Shown: positions 46,399 to 56,072, numbered from the stretch's first letter. The stretch: 64,000 nt of DNA from Mesorhizobium sp. (GCA_004020545.1 SAQE01000009.1:1-64000), one strand, 5' to 3'. Notes: generated from the letters alone by a model not told the origin. A program made the numbers and translations.

Positions 46399-47808
46399 AT
46401 GGAAATGAACACGATCGAAAGTCACGACATCGGCGCGGCGCCTGAACGCGAGCCGGCGCCTGTCAGGGCGGCGAAGAAGGTCTTCGTCAAGACTTATGGC
46501 TGCCAGATGAATGTCTACGATTCCCAGCGCATGACCGATGCGCTGGCCGCCGACGGCTATGTCGCGACCGATGCCGTCGAGGATGCCGATCTGGTGCTGC
46601 TCAACACCTGCCATATTCGCGAGAAGGCGGCGGAAAAGGTCTATTCCGAGCTTGGCCGCATCCGCGACATGAAGGCCGAGCGCGCCGAGGCTGGCCGCGA
46701 ATTGCTGATCGGCGTCGCCGGCTGCGTGGCGCAGGCCGAAGGCGCCGAGATCATCCGCCGCGCGCCCGCGGTCGACCTCGTCATTGGCCCGCAAACCTAT
46801 CACCGGCTGCCAGACGTGCTGGCAAGGGTCCGCGGCGGCGGGAAGATCGTCGAGACCGACTACGCGGTCGAGGACAAGTTCGAGCATCTGCCGCAGCCGA
46901 GGCGCGCCGAAGTGGCAAAGCGCGGCGTCACCGCTTTCCTCACGGTCCAGGAAGGCTGCGACAAGTTCTGCACCTTCTGCGTAGTACCCTATACGCGTGG
47001 TTCCGAAGTCTCGCGGCCGGTGGCGCAGATCGTCGCCGAGGCAAAGCGCCTGGCCGAGGCCGGCGTGCGCGAGGTGACGCTGCTCGGCCAGAACGTCAAC
47101 GCCTGGCACGGCGAGGGCGAAAACGGCGAGGAATGGGGTCTTGGCCGGCTGCTCTTCCGCCTGGCGGAAATCCCCGGGCTGGCAAGGCTGCGCTACACGA
47201 CCAGCCATCCGCGCGATATGGATGACGAATTGATCGCCGCGCACCGTGACCTGCCCGCCTTGATGCCCTATCTGCATTTACCGGTGCAGTCTGGTTCCGA
47301 CCGGATCCTCAAGGCGATGAATCGCAGGCACACGGCACGCGACTATATGGCACTCATCGAGCGCATCCGCGCGGCGCGCGGCGATATCGCCATGTCGGGC
47401 GACTTCATCGTCGGCTTCCCCGGCGAGACGGACGAGGATTTCGAGGCGACGCTCGAGCTGGTGCGTGACGTGAATTACGCCTCGGCCTTCACGTTCAAAT
47501 ATTCGCCGCGCCCCGGCACGCCAGGCGCCGAAATGGACGGTCATGTGCCCGAAACGGTGAAGGATGAGCGGCTGCAGCGCCTGCAGGCGCTGATCAACGA
47601 GCAGCAGCAGAGTTTCATAGCCAGCCTGGTCGGCCGCACCGTCGGCACGCTGATCGAGAAGCCGGGTCGTCGGCCCGGTCAGAAAGTCGGCCGCTCGCCC
47701 TGGCTGCAGCCTGTTATTGTTGACGACAAGGCCGGCGGAATCGGTGACATTATTGACGTGCGAATCACGAAGACAGGTCAAAACAGCCTGTTCGCCGAGT
47801 TGGCCTGA
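46399..47808 (+). CDS. miaB: tRNA-2-methylthio-N6-dimethylallyladenosine synthase
   Basis: 469 residues: N-terminal UPF0004 domain with three cluster cysteines (GCQMN, NTCHIR, GCVAQ), radical SAM domain (CDKFCTFC) and a C-terminal TRAM domain. Adds the methylthio group to i6A37 in tRNA. The stop TGA shares its last base with a palindromic repeat. A second ATG at 46405 is possible. Confidence 0.95.
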   Translation: MEMNTIESHDIGAAPEREPAPVRAAKKVFVKTYGCQMNVYDSQRMTDALAADGYVATDAVEDADLVLLNTCHIREKAAEKVYSELGRIRDMKAERAEAGRELLIGVAGCVAQAEGAEIIRRAPAVDLVIGPQTYHRLPDVLARVRGGGKIVETDYAVEDKFEHLPQPRRAEVAKRGVTAFLTVQEGCDKFCTFCVVPYTRGSEVSRPVAQIVAEAKRLAEAGVREVTLLGQNVNAWHGEGENGEEWGLGRLLFRLAEIPGLARLRYTTSHPRDMDDELIAAHRDLPALMPYLHLPVQSGSDRILKAMNRRHTARDYMALIERIRAARGDIAMSGDFIVGFPGETDEDFEATLELVRDVNYASAFTFKYSPRPGTPGAEMDGHVPETVKDERLQRLQALINEQQQSFIASLVGRTVGTLIEKPGRRPGQKVGRSPWLQPVIVDDKAGGIGDIIDVRITKTGQNSLFAELA

Positions 47809-47855
47809 TGCATGTCGCCCAAAAGTGCTCGCGGTTTTGGGACAACGACATGCAT
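47808..47855. repeat. Palindromic repeat (family E) at the miaB stop
   Basis: ATGCATGTCG and CGACATGCAT are perfect outer arms; inner CCAAAA and TTTTGG flank a GTGCTCGCGG centre. It shares the AAAAGTG...CGGTTTT core with families D and F. Confidence 0.75.
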
Positions 47856-47887
47856 AGCCACAAGCCTCGGCAGATGAGGAGAGACGG

Positions 47888-48937
47888 TTGAGCGCTGCTG
47901 AACTGAAGAATCCGCCCCAGAACCAGGCATCCGGGGCCTCCGACATGGCGCACATCGTACTGACCTTCGACAACAACAAGCTTGCCAGCGCCCTTTACGG
48001 CCAGTTCGACGAGAACCTGGCCCGGCTCGAGCAGAAGCTTGGCGTCGATATCCGCTCTCGCGGCAACCAACTTGCGATCAAGGGCTCGGCTTCCGCCGCC
48101 GAGCAGGCGCGCCGTGCGCTGGATACGCTCTACGGCATCCTGCAGAAGGGCGTCGACATCGGCCAGTCCGACGTCGACGGCGCCGTGCGCATGGCGATCG
48201 CCGCCGACGACCAGCTGACGCTGCCGACCATGGAGCGCAAGGGCAAGGTCTCGGCCGCCCAGATCGCGACGCGCAAGCGCACGATCTATGCCCGCTCGCT
48301 CAACCAGGACGCCTATATGCGCGCGCTGGAGCGCTCCGAAATGGTCTTCGGCATCGGCCCGGCCGGCACCGGCAAGACCTATCTGGCGGTGGCGCACGCG
48401 GCGATGCTGCTCGAGCGCGGCATGGTCGAGCGCATCGTGCTCTCGCGTCCGGCGGTCGAAGCCGGCGAGCGGCTGGGCTTCCTGCCCGGCGACATGAAGG
48501 AGAAGGTCGATCCGTATCTGCGTCCCCTCTATGACGCGCTCTACGACATGATGCCGGCCGACAAGGTCGAGCGGGCGATCGCCGCCGAGGTCATCGAGAT
48601 CGCACCCTTGGCCTTCATGCGCGGCCGCACGCTGGCGCATGCGGCCGTGATCCTCGACGAGGCGCAGAACACCACCCCGATGCAGATGAAGATGTTCCTC
48701 ACCCGTCTCGGCGAGAACTCGCGCATGATCGTCACCGGCGATCCGACCCAGATCGACCTGCCGCCCAACACCAAGTCGGGCCTTGTCGAGGCGTTGCGCA
48801 TCCTCGACGGCGTGCCGGGCATCGTCACGGTCCGCTTCAACGAGGGCGACGTCGTGCGGCATCCGCTGGTCGCCGAGATCGTCAAGGCCTATGATCGTGA
48901 CGGCAAGCTGGCGAGAGGATTGGGCGCCGAGAACTAG
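47888..48937 (+). CDS. ybeZ: PhoH family protein (YbeZ)
   Basis: A 349-residue P-loop ATPase with Walker A GPAGTGKTY and Walker B VILDEAQNT. GAGGAGAG just before indicates a TTG start; an ATG at 47945 is the alternative. It works with YbeY in rRNA processing and sits in the conserved miaB-ybeZ-ybeY-ybeX-lnt order. Stop codon lies one base before a repeat. Confidence 0.93.
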   Translation: MSAAELKNPPQNQASGASDMAHIVLTFDNNKLASALYGQFDENLARLEQKLGVDIRSRGNQLAIKGSASAAEQARRALDTLYGILQKGVDIGQSDVDGAVRMAIAADDQLTLPTMERKGKVSAAQIATRKRTIYARSLNQDAYMRALERSEMVFGIGPAGTGKTYLAVAHAAMLLERGMVERIVLSRPAVEAGERLGFLPGDMKEKVDPYLRPLYDALYDMMPADKVERAIAAEVIEIAPLAFMRGRTLAHAAVILDEAQNTTPMQMKMFLTRLGENSRMIVTGDPTQIDLPPNTKSGLVEALRILDGVPGIVTVRFNEGDVVRHPLVAEIVKAYDRDGKLARGLGAEN

Positions 48938-48938
48938 A

Positions 48939-49027
48939 GAGCATGATCCCGAACCGAAGGACCGCGCTAGCGAAAAGTGCCCGCGGTTTTTGCTTCGCTG
49001 ACCTCCGGTTCGGGAAAGATCATGCTC
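48939..49027. repeat. Palindromic repeat, GATCATG family (D copy 2)
   Basis: Outer arms GAGCATGATC and GATCATGCTC are perfect; next layer CCGAACCG / CGGTTCGG; core AAAAGTGCCCGCGGTTTT. It fills the ybeZ-ybeY gap and supplies an in-frame ATG (49022) for ybeY. Confidence 0.8.
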
Positions 49028-49048
49028 AGACAAAAAGACAAAGCCCCC

Positions 49049-49546
49049 ATGGCTGAAAATCCGGGATCCAGCGGCGAGACGCCACTCGACATCGATATTT
49101 TCGTCGAGGCCGGCGACTGGCCCGCGGAGGCCGAATTGACGCGTCTCGTCGATCGCGCCGTCGCGGCCGCCTTCGCCGAAGCCAACGCCATCGGCGCCTC
49201 GGAGCTCAGCATCGTTTTTTCCGACGACGCTCATATCCAGACCCTCAACGCCGAATGGCGCGGCAAGGACAAACCGACCAACGTCTTGTCTTTTCCGGCT
49301 TTTTCCTTCCCGAAAGGAGGCAAGCTGCCGCCAATGCTCGGCGACATCGTGCTGGCCTCCGAGACGGTCGCGCGTGAGGCCGCCCTGGAAGACAAGCCGC
49401 TGGCGAACCATATCACCCATCTCGTCATCCATGGCCTGCTGCATCTTCTGGGCTATGATCACGAGACCGACGCCGAGGCCGAGGAGATGGAAGCAATCGA
49501 GCGCGCGGCGCTTGCGAGGCTTGCCATTCCCGATCCCTACGCGTAA
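49049..49546 (+). CDS. ybeY: Endoribonuclease YbeY, rRNA maturation factor
   Basis: 165 residues with the zinc motif [11 protein letters not shown] and the [20 protein letters not shown] region. Needed for 16S rRNA 3' end processing and ribosome quality control. I start at MAENPGSS; an upstream ATG at 49022 lies in the palindromic repeat and would add nine residues. Confidence 0.94.
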   Translation: MAENPGSSGETPLDIDIFVEAGDWPAEAELTRLVDRAVAAAFAEANAIGASELSIVFSDDAHIQTLNAEWRGKDKPTNVLSFPAFSFPKGGKLPPMLGDIVLASETVAREAALEDKPLANHITHLVIHGLLHLLGYDHETDAEAEEMEAIERAALARLAIPDPYA

Positions 49547-49567
49547 CAAAAAAGACCAATTGACCCG

Positions 49568-50650
49568 ATGGCGATGAACGACAAACCAGAAACTGCCGCC
49601 CGTCCGGAAGCTGGCAGTGCGGCCAAGCCTTCCGAAAAGACGGAAGACGGCTCCAGTCCGAGTATTGCGACCGGCAGCGCGGCCGCTGAGCCCTCGCATG
49701 CCGGTCCTTCGCTCTTCGATCGGGTGCTTGGCCTGTTCCGGCACCGCAACGGCACCAACCTGCGCGAGGAGATCGCCGACGCGCTGGCCGAGACGGCGAG
49801 CGATGCCGAATCCTTTTCGCCCGGCGAGCGTGCGATGCTCAACAACATCCTGCGGCTGCGCGAGGTGCGCGTCGAGGACGTCATGGTGCCGCGCGCCGAC
49901 ATCGAAGCGGTCGAGATCACCACCAAGCTTGGCGATCTGCTTGGCCTCTTCGAGCAGTCCGGCCATTCCCGCATGCCGGTCTATTCCGAGACGCTCGACG
50001 ACCCGCGCGGCATGGTCCATATCCGCGACGTTCTCGCCCACATCACCAAGGTCGCCCGCGTCAAGAAGGGCCGCGCGAGCCGGAAGGCGCCGGCGCCGAC
50101 CGTTCTCGACCTCGCCCAGGTCGATCTGGCGCGCTCCATCGGCGATCTCGACCTGATCCGCCCGGTGCTGTTCGTGCCGCCCTCCATGCTTGCTTCCGAC
50201 CTCATGGGGCGCATGCAGACGACCCGTACCCAGATGGCGCTCGTCATCGACGAATATGGCGGCACCGACGGCCTCGCCTCGCTGGAGGACATCGTCGAGA
50301 TGGTGGTCGGCGACATCGAGGACGAGCATGATGACGACGAGCCGATGATCACCCAGGCCGGCGACGGCGTGTTCGTTGTCGACGGCAAGGCCGAGATCGA
50401 CGAGGTCGCCAAGATGATCGGCGAGGATTTCGCCGCCGGCGAGCATGGCGAATATGTCGACACCATCGGCGGCATGATCTTCAACACGCTTGGCCGGGTC
50501 CCGGCCCGCGGCGAGGTGGTGCAGGCCATACCGGGCTTCGAATTCCACGTGCTCGACGCCGACCCGCGCCGCGTCAAGCGGGTGCGCATCGTGCAGAGCC
50601 CGAAGGGCGAACGGCAGCGCCGCCGCGCTGCGCGCACCGAGCAGGCCTGA
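49568..50650 (+). CDS. ybeX: CBS-domain hemolysin/CorC family protein (YbeX)
   Basis: A 360-residue protein with a variable N-terminal part, two CBS domains (VEDVMVPRADIEAVE..., DLIRPVLFVPPSM...), and a C-terminal transporter-associated domain (FVVDGKAEIDEV...). No membrane DUF21 domain, as in YbeX/CorC. Linked to ribosome metabolism and Mg/Co resistance in other bacteria. Follows ybeY after 21 bases. Confidence 0.93.
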   Translation: MAMNDKPETAARPEAGSAAKPSEKTEDGSSPSIATGSAAAEPSHAGPSLFDRVLGLFRHRNGTNLREEIADALAETASDAESFSPGERAMLNNILRLREVRVEDVMVPRADIEAVEITTKLGDLLGLFEQSGHSRMPVYSETLDDPRGMVHIRDVLAHITKVARVKKGRASRKAPAPTVLDLAQVDLARSIGDLDLIRPVLFVPPSMLASDLMGRMQTTRTQMALVIDEYGGTDGLASLEDIVEMVVGDIEDEHDDDEPMITQAGDGVFVVDGKAEIDEVAKMIGEDFAAGEHGEYVDTIGGMIFNTLGRVPARGEVVQAIPGFEFHVLDADPRRVKRVRIVQSPKGERQRRRAARTEQA

Positions 50651-50662
50651 CATCTTAGGGCC

Positions 50663-51133
50663 ATGCCGGTCGACGACCCGTTCAAGCACGCAGTCCTGGG
50701 CTCCGGCGTCTTCTATCGCGATCCGCGCGCGGCTCTGGCATGGCTTCAGGCAGCCTTCGGTTTCGAGCCCAGCATGGTGGTGAGCGATGCCGACGGGCGG
50801 CTCGTCCATGCCGAAATGCGGTTCGGCGACGGCTACATCATCGTCGATTCCGAATGGGCCGAGCATATTGCCAGCCCGGCCTCGATCAGCGGCAAGAACA
50901 CCCAGTCGGTTTACATCCGTCTGCGGGAAGGCCTCGACGCTCATTGCGAAAAAGCGCGCATGGCGGGGGCCGAAATCATTGAGGAGCCCGTCGATCATTT
51001 CTACGGCGAAAGGCAATACCGGGCCTGCGATCCCGAAGGCCACGTATGGACATTCACCCAGACCATGCGCGTGGTCTCGAAGGAAGAGGCCGAGCAACTG
51101 AGCGGCCTACGGATCGATGGCTGGCATCGCTGA
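50663..51133 (+). CDS. VOC (glyoxalase/bleomycin resistance) superfamily protein
   Basis: A 156-residue PhnB-like protein with paired beta-alpha-beta modules (FYRDPRAALAWLQAAFGFEP, FGDGYIIVDSE, DHFYGERQYRACDPEGHVW). Likely a small-molecule or metal-binding enzyme of unknown substrate. It is inserted between ybeX and lnt, 12 bases after ybeX, so co-transcribed. Confidence 0.87.
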   Translation: MPVDDPFKHAVLGSGVFYRDPRAALAWLQAAFGFEPSMVVSDADGRLVHAEMRFGDGYIIVDSEWAEHIASPASISGKNTQSVYIRLREGLDAHCEKARMAGAEIIEEPVDHFYGERQYRACDPEGHVWTFTQTMRVVSKEEAEQLSGLRIDGWHR

Positions 51134-51143
51134 GCACTTTGCA

Positions 51144-51214
51144 GCCAAGCGGAATCGCTTGGCGTTGCAGAAATGCGGCTAGACAAAAAGCGAGAGCGGG
51201 ATACGCGCTCTCGC
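51144..51214. promoter_or_regulatory. Two strong hairpins between the VOC gene and lnt
   Basis: GCCAAGCG-GAAT-CGCTTGGC (51144-51163) and GCGAGAGCG-GGATACG-CGCTCTCGC (51190-51214). Neither has a good T-run, so they could be weak terminators or mRNA stability structures. Confidence 0.45.
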
Positions 51215-51310
51215 GCGACCGTGAATTAGGCTGCGCTCATCCGCGTTTGGATCACGCGGCGCGGCCTGTTAAATCTCAGGCTGCCTGATTCGCGCGACTT
51301 GGGAAGCTAT

Positions 51311-52903
51311 ATGCAGCGCTTTGCCGGCCGGATAATTCTGCTGTGGGGGTGGCGGCGGGCGCTGGTGGCGTTTGCCGCCGGCGCGCTCGCGGTCCTCGCC
51401 CAGGCGCCCTACGATTTCTTCGCCGTCTGCTTCGTCTCGTTTCCGGTGCTCGTCTGGCTGCTCGACGGCTCAACGGGTGAAGCCTCAGACGGTTGGCTGC
51501 GTCGCCTCCGGCCGGCTTTCGCCATCGGCTGGTGGTTCGGTTTCGGCTATTTCCTCGCCGGCCTGTGGTGGATCGGCCAGGCGCTTCTCGTCGAGGCCGA
51601 CAGCTTCGCCTGGGCCTTGCCCTTCGCTGTGGTCGGCATCCCCTTCGCGCTCGCCTTTTTCTACGGCTTCGCGGCGGTCGTGGCGCGGCTCTTCTGGAGC
51701 AGCGACATCGGCCGCATAGCGGCGCTCGCCTTCGGCTTCGGCCTCGCCGAGTGGCTGCGCGACTTCCTCTTCACCGGCTTTCCGTGGAATGCCGTCGGCT
51801 ACGCCGCGATGCCGGTGCCGCTCCTGATGCAGAGCGTGTCGGTGACCGGCATGATCGGTATGAACGCGCTTGCCGTCTTCGTCTTTTCGCTTCCCGCTCT
51901 TGTCGCCGCGCGTCGGCATCTGAGGCTGGGCCTTGCCCTGTTCGTCACCCTTGTCGCCGCGCATGTCGGCTTCGGCTATTTCAGGCTTGCCGTCCCGGCC
52001 GAGCCGGCAACCCGCTCGATCGACGTCCGCATCGTCCAGCCCGCCGTCGATCTCAGCGAGAAATGGAACGCCTCGGTGCGCGACCGCATCTTCGCCACGC
52101 TGATGGGGATATCCGCAAAGGCGCCGGATCAGGGCCATGCCAGGCCGCAACTGATCCTGTGGCCGGAAACATCCGTGCCGTTCCTGTTCACCGAGCGCCC
52201 CGACGCGCTGACGGCGCTGGGCGACATGCTGGGCGATGGCCAGATGCTGATCGCCGGCGTCGTGCGCGAGGAGGGCGGCTCGGGGAGTGCCGGCAGCAGC
52301 CGTTATTACAATTCCGTGGTGGCGATCAACGACAAGGGCGAGATCGTCGATGCCGTCGACAAGGTGCATCTGGTGCCGTTCGGGGAGTATCTGCCCTTTG
52401 AGGGCCTGTTCGAGCGTTTCGGCATCGGCCAGCTCGTCGCCGGGCCGATGAATTTCGCCGCCGGCAACGAGCGGCATGCGATCGCGGTGCCGAATGGCCT
52501 GCGGGCGGTTCCGTTTATCTGCTACGAGGTCATTTTTCCCGATCTTGTGGCGGTTGATGCTGCGTCATCCGAACTTATTGTGAATGTCACCAACGACGCT
52601 TGGTTTGGCGACACGCCAGGTCCGTACCAGCACTTCAGGCAGGCGCAGGTCCGTGCGGTGGAGAACGGATTGCCTTTGTTGCGTGCGGCCAACAACGGCA
52701 TCTCCGCCGTTGTCGATTCGCGCGGGCGTATCGTCGATGCCTTGGCGGTCGACGCGCGCGGCGCCATCGATGCGCAAGTGCCGGTTTCTGGGCGCGCCCT
52801 CCTGCCCGCCGGCCAGCGGCGCATTAACGGATTACTGATCATGTTGCTCTTTGCCCTTGCGGCCTTCACATTGAATGTAAGGCAGCGGCTACGGGTGAAT
52901 TGA
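51311..52903 (+). CDS. lnt: Apolipoprotein N-acyltransferase
   Basis: 530 residues. N-terminal membrane region of about six helices (1-210), then a nitrilase-like domain with the triad in [25 protein letters not shown] and [10 protein letters not shown]. Completes lipoprotein maturation by N-acylation. ATG at 51311 is preferred; the in-frame TTG at 51299 lacks a binding site. Confidence 0.95.
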   Translation: MQRFAGRIILLWGWRRALVAFAAGALAVLAQAPYDFFAVCFVSFPVLVWLLDGSTGEASDGWLRRLRPAFAIGWWFGFGYFLAGLWWIGQALLVEADSFAWALPFAVVGIPFALAFFYGFAAVVARLFWSSDIGRIAALAFGFGLAEWLRDFLFTGFPWNAVGYAAMPVPLLMQSVSVTGMIGMNALAVFVFSLPALVAARRHLRLGLALFVTLVAAHVGFGYFRLAVPAEPATRSIDVRIVQPAVDLSEKWNASVRDRIFATLMGISAKAPDQGHARPQLILWPETSVPFLFTERPDALTALGDMLGDGQMLIAGVVREEGGSGSAGSSRYYNSVVAINDKGEIVDAVDKVHLVPFGEYLPFEGLFERFGIGQLVAGPMNFAAGNERHAIAVPNGLRAVPFICYEVIFPDLVAVDAASSELIVNVTNDAWFGDTPGPYQHFRQAQVRAVENGLPLLRAANNGISAVVDSRGRIVDALAVDARGAIDAQVPVSGRALLPAGQRRINGLLIMLLFALAAFTLNVRQRLRVN

Positions 52904-53042
52904 CAGTCGGCACATTAGAAACTCATACTGTAACGCCTAAAATTTTCTCGAAGTCGGTCGGAGGGTCTGTTGGGGCAGGTGGCTCCGGCTTCGTTTGGGC
53001 GGCAAAAAATAGAAAAAGCCGGAAAAATTCGGCGAGGAAAAA

Positions 53043-53462
53043 ATGACAGAAGAGAACAAGAAGAAGCCGAATCCGATCGACATCCATGTCGGGAGCCGTA
53101 TTCGGTTGCGTCGCAATATGCTTGGAATGAGCCAGGAAAAACTGGGTGAAAATCTCGGCATCACGTTTCAACAGATACAGAAGTACGAAAAGGGGACGAA
53201 CAGGGTCGGTGCCAGCCGTCTGCAGGCGATTGCCTCCATCCTGAGCGTTCCTGTCGCCTTCTTCTTCGAGGACGCCCCGGGTCAGGAGGCCGGGGCCGGC
53301 AATCGGGGATTCGCAGAGGACGCCATGGCCTTCGCCATCGAGTTCTGCGGCAGCCCGGAGGGGCTTCAGCTCAATCGTGCCTTCGTCAAGATTCCCGACG
53401 TCAAGGTGCGGCGCCGGATAATCGATCTTGTGAAGTCCCTTTCGCCGGACGAAGCCGAGTGA
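53043..53462 (+). CDS. XRE-family helix-turn-helix regulator
   Basis: 139 residues. The HTH (about 15-70) reads GSRIRLRRNMLGMSQEKLG...ITFQQIQKYEKG; the C-terminal part has a conserved VKVRRRIIDLVKSL end. The gene lies upstream of metK, as is common in Rhizobiales. Target genes unknown. Good AGGAAAA-type upstream sequence. Confidence 0.9.
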   Translation: MTEENKKKPNPIDIHVGSRIRLRRNMLGMSQEKLGENLGITFQQIQKYEKGTNRVGASRLQAIASILSVPVAFFFEDAPGQEAGAGNRGFAEDAMAFAIEFCGSPEGLQLNRAFVKIPDVKVRRRIIDLVKSLSPDEAE

Positions 53463-53473
53463 TTCCAGGCTCA

Positions 53474-53561
53474 TGCCGCCGGCGGTGCCCTGCCGCCGGT
53501 GGCACAAGCCGATTGTGCCGACATTCATGCCAGATCCGTCGCGCCGCTTGACGAGCGGCGC
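53474..53561 (+). promoter_or_regulatory. Structured region upstream of metK: three hairpins
   Basis: First, TGCCGCCGGCGG pairs with CCGCCGGTGGCA (53474-53504, one G-U). Second, GGCACAA-GCCGA-TTGTGCC uses the GGCA of the first, so the two exclude each other. Third, GCGCCGCT-TGACG-AGCGGCGC at 53541-53561. CTTGAC (53547-53552) and CTAACA (53571-53576) also form a possible metK promoter. No known SAM riboswitch consensus is recognised. Confidence 0.5.
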
Positions 53562-53590
53562 CCGGCACCGCTAACACGTGGCGCGCCAAA

Positions 53591-53615
53591 ATCGGCAGCC
53601 CTGCCGATCTTTTTT
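53591..53615 (+). terminator. Intrinsic terminator directly before the metK ribosome binding site
   Basis: ATCGGCA-GCCC-TGCCGAT followed by CTTTTTT. It ends 3-4 bases before the GAGGGG of metK. It could end the regulator transcript or act as an attenuator for metK. Confidence 0.75.
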
Positions 53616-53630
53616 CAAGAGGGGACACCC

Positions 53631-54896
53631 GTGACGCGGCAGAATTATCTCTTCACCTCGGAATCTGTTTCCGAAGGCCATCCCGACAAAGTCTGTGATC
53701 GTATCTCCGACGAGATCGTCGATCTCGTCTATCGCGAAGCCAAGAAGACGGGCATGGACCCGTGGAAGGTGCGCGTCGCCTGCGAGACGCTGGCCACCAC
53801 CAACCGCGTCATCATCGCCGGCGAGGTCCGGGTTCCCGAGACGCTGCTGAAAAAGGACAAGGCAGGCAACATTCTGAAGGATGCGGCGGGCCACCCGGTC
53901 GTCAATCCGACCAAGTTCAAGTCGGTCGCCCGCAAGGCGATCCGCGAGATCGGCTACGAGCAGGCCGGCTTCCACTGGAAGACGGCCAAGATCGAGGTGC
54001 TGCTGCACGGCCAGTCGCCGGACATCGGCCAGGGCGTCGACAATGCCGCCGACCGCCAGGGCGAGGAAGGCGCCGGCGACCAGGGCATCATGTTTGGCTA
54101 CGCCTGCCGCGAGACGCCCGACCTGATGCCGGCGCCGATCTATTACAGCCACAAGATCCTCGAACTCCTGGCCGCCGCGCGCCATCAGGGCAGCGGCGAG
54201 GCCGGCAAGCTCGGCCCGGATGCCAAGAGCCAGGTTACCGTGCGCTATGCCGACGGCAAGGCGGCGGAAGTGACGCAGATCGTGCTTTCCACCCAGCATC
54301 TCGATTCGAGCTGGGATTCCAAGCAGGTCCGCAAGGTTGTCGAGCCTTACATCATCGAGGCGCTTGGCGATCTCAAGATCGCCGACGACTGCAACTGGTA
54401 CATCAATCCGACCGGCAAGTTCGTCATCGGCGGTCCTGACGGCGATGCCGGCCTCACCGGTCGCAAGATCATCGTCGACACCTATGGCGGCGCGGCGCCC
54501 CATGGCGGCGGCGCCTTCTCCGGCAAGGACACCACCAAGGTCGACCGTTCGGCTGCCTATGCGGCGCGCTATCTCGCCAAGAACGTCGTGGCGGCCAAGC
54601 TTGCCGACCGCTGCACGATCCAGTTGTCCTACGCCATCGGCGTCGCCCAGCCGCTGTCGGTCTATGTCGACCTGCATGGCACCGGCAAGGTCGACGAGGC
54701 CAGGCTCGAGGAGGCGCTGCGCAAGGTGATGGACCTGTCGCCGTCCGGCATCCGCCGCCACCTCGACCTCAACAAGCCGATCTACGCGAAAACCTCGTCC
54801 TATGGCCATTTCGGCCGCAAGGCCGGCCGCGACGGTTCCTTCTCCTGGGAGAAGACCGATCTGGCCAAGGCGCTCAAGGACGCGGTCGCCGCCTGA
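53631..54896 (+). CDS. metK: S-adenosylmethionine synthetase
   Basis: 421 residues, GTG start with GAGGGG six bases before. Motifs: [25 protein letters not shown] and the P-loop-like [19 protein letters not shown]. Makes SAM from methionine and ATP. Slightly longer than the E. coli enzyme, with an insert near residues 60-70 typical of alphaproteobacteria. Confidence 0.97.
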   Translation: MTRQNYLFTSESVSEGHPDKVCDRISDEIVDLVYREAKKTGMDPWKVRVACETLATTNRVIIAGEVRVPETLLKKDKAGNILKDAAGHPVVNPTKFKSVARKAIREIGYEQAGFHWKTAKIEVLLHGQSPDIGQGVDNAADRQGEEGAGDQGIMFGYACRETPDLMPAPIYYSHKILELLAAARHQGSGEAGKLGPDAKSQVTVRYADGKAAEVTQIVLSTQHLDSSWDSKQVRKVVEPYIIEALGDLKIADDCNWYINPTGKFVIGGPDGDAGLTGRKIIVDTYGGAAPHGGGAFSGKDTTKVDRSAAYAARYLAKNVVAAKLADRCTIQLSYAIGVAQPLSVYVDLHGTGKVDEARLEEALRKVMDLSPSGIRRHLDLNKPIYAKTSSYGHFGRKAGRDGSFSWEKTDLAKALKDAVAA

Positions 54897-54901
54897 CACG
54901 A

Positions 54902-55603
54902 GTGGACCCGAAGGACCGGCCGAGCCGCGCGACCGAAGCTTTTTTCGGCCGCCGGCATGGCAAGACCATTCGCCCGCAGCAGGCCGCGGCGCTTGAAAGC
55001 GGCCTGCGCGCCTACAGGCTCGATCTGACGGCAGAGGCGCCGGCGGACCTCAAGACGCTGTTCAAGTCAAAGGTTTCGGCACTTCAGCTCGAGATCGGCT
55101 TCGGCGGCGGCGAGCATCTCCTGCATCGCGCGACGGAGGCGCCGGCGACCGGCTTCATCGGCGTCGAGCCCTTCGTCAACGGCATGGCCAAGATGATGAC
55201 GGCGCTCGGCAAGGCGCCGCTCGCCAATCTCAGGGTCTATGACGACGACGCCACGCGTCTGCTCGACTGGCTGTCGCCGGCCTCGCTCGATGGCATCGAC
55301 CTGCTCTATCCCGATCCCTGGCCGAAGAAGAAGCACTGGAAGCGGCGCTTCGTCAGCCCGGCCAATCTCGACCGGTTCGCCCGGGTGCTGAAGGTTGGCG
55401 GCAGGTTCCGCTTCGCCTCCGATATCGACAGCTATGTGAACTGGACGCTGCTTGCCTGCCGCGCCAATGGCGCCTTCGCCTGGCAGGCGAGTGAAGCTGC
55501 CGACTGGCACCAGCCCTATGAGGGTTGGCCCGGCACGCGCTATGAGGCCAAGGCCATCCGCGAGGGGCGGCGGCCTGCCTATCTGACCTTTATCCGGAAG
55601 TAA
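54902..55603 (+). CDS. trmB: tRNA (guanine-N7-)-methyltransferase
   Basis: 233 residues. SAM motif [13 protein letters not shown] and [18 protein letters not shown] are the TrmB signatures. Makes m7G46. GTG start five bases after metK; co-transcribed and a direct user of its product. Confidence 0.95.
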   Translation: MDPKDRPSRATEAFFGRRHGKTIRPQQAAALESGLRAYRLDLTAEAPADLKTLFKSKVSALQLEIGFGGGEHLLHRATEAPATGFIGVEPFVNGMAKMMTALGKAPLANLRVYDDDATRLLDWLSPASLDGIDLLYPDPWPKKKHWKRRFVSPANLDRFARVLKVGGRFRFASDIDSYVNWTLLACRANGAFAWQASEAADWHQPYEGWPGTRYEAKAIREGRRPAYLTFIRK

Positions 55604-55650
55604 GCCGCAGGACCTCGAAGCGGCGCGGCGGCGTCCCCGTCGTCCGCTGC

Positions 55651-55812
55651 TTAGAAGCGGCCAATTCGGTCAAAGGCGGTTGGGTCGATGCCGAGCTTCT
55701 TCAGGTCGCTGCGGCGCGGCTTGCGGCCGGCCTCCACGGCTCGCGATGCGGCAGCCGCGCTGCCGAATGTGGTGAAAAAGTCGCCGATCACGAAAAACAA
55801 GCCACGGTCCAT
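55651..55812 (-). CDS. Small conserved-looking protein of 53 residues
   Basis: Starts MDRGLFFVIGDFFTTFGS and ends GIDPTAFDRIGRF. The N-terminal half is hydrophobic and the C-terminal half basic (RKPRRSDLKKLG). GAAGG lies 8 bases before the ATG. The amphipathic layout and clean start and stop argue for a real gene. Function unknown. It is convergent with trmB. Confidence 0.6.
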   Translation of the reverse strand: MDRGLFFVIGDFFTTFGSAAAASRAVEAGRKPRRSDLKKLGIDPTAFDRIGRF

Positions 55813-55977
55813 GACAAATACCTTCGCGCGCCACCGCGCACGACCTTTCCTTTTTGCGTCGCAACATAGATGGGTACTGGCAGGCTCCAGTCATAGGGGC
55901 GTCGGGCGCATAGCCGTCATGCTCCAGAGGCAATGCTCATCCCGCTACGGTGAAGTTTGGCCGGTGCGGCCGTCAGG

Positions 55978-56006
55978 CTTGAAACGCCGGCCGGGATCGT
56001 CTATAT
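55978..56006 (+). promoter_or_regulatory. Promoter of the rimP-nusA-infB operon
   Basis: CTTGAA (55978-55983), 17 bases, CTATAT (56001-56006), an almost exact alphaproteobacterial consensus. Start expected near 56013. Confidence 0.7.
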
Positions 56007-56012
56007 CAGCCT

Positions 56013-56072
56013 CAAATTCTTGGTCGGTATGACGAAGAGTGGGTCCACCCGGTCCCGCTCTTTTTTATTAAC
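56013..56072 (+). ncRNA. rimP leader-type attenuator
   Basis: A short leader ending in GAGTGGG...CCCGCTC (56037-56060) plus six T's (56061-56066), 40 bases before the rimP ATG. A rimP leader with a terminal intrinsic terminator is a known alphaproteobacterial candidate attenuator family; the match here is by position and structure. Confidence 0.65.

Noticed and set aside
47765-51097. Minus-strand open frame of 1,110 codons
   Set aside because: It lies opposite miaB-end, ybeZ, ybeY and ybeX, all with clear family motifs. Its translation is His/Arg/Asp-rich with no domain, a usual product of high-GC antisense frames.
53463-53630. Known SAM-II or SAM/SAH riboswitch upstream of metK
   Set aside because: I could not find the conserved cores of either class; only unassigned hairpins and a terminator are visible.
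55670-55933. 87-codon minus-strand frame overlapping the small gene
   Set aside because: Different frame from the 53-codon gene, with poor composition and no binding site; the shorter frame is the better candidate.
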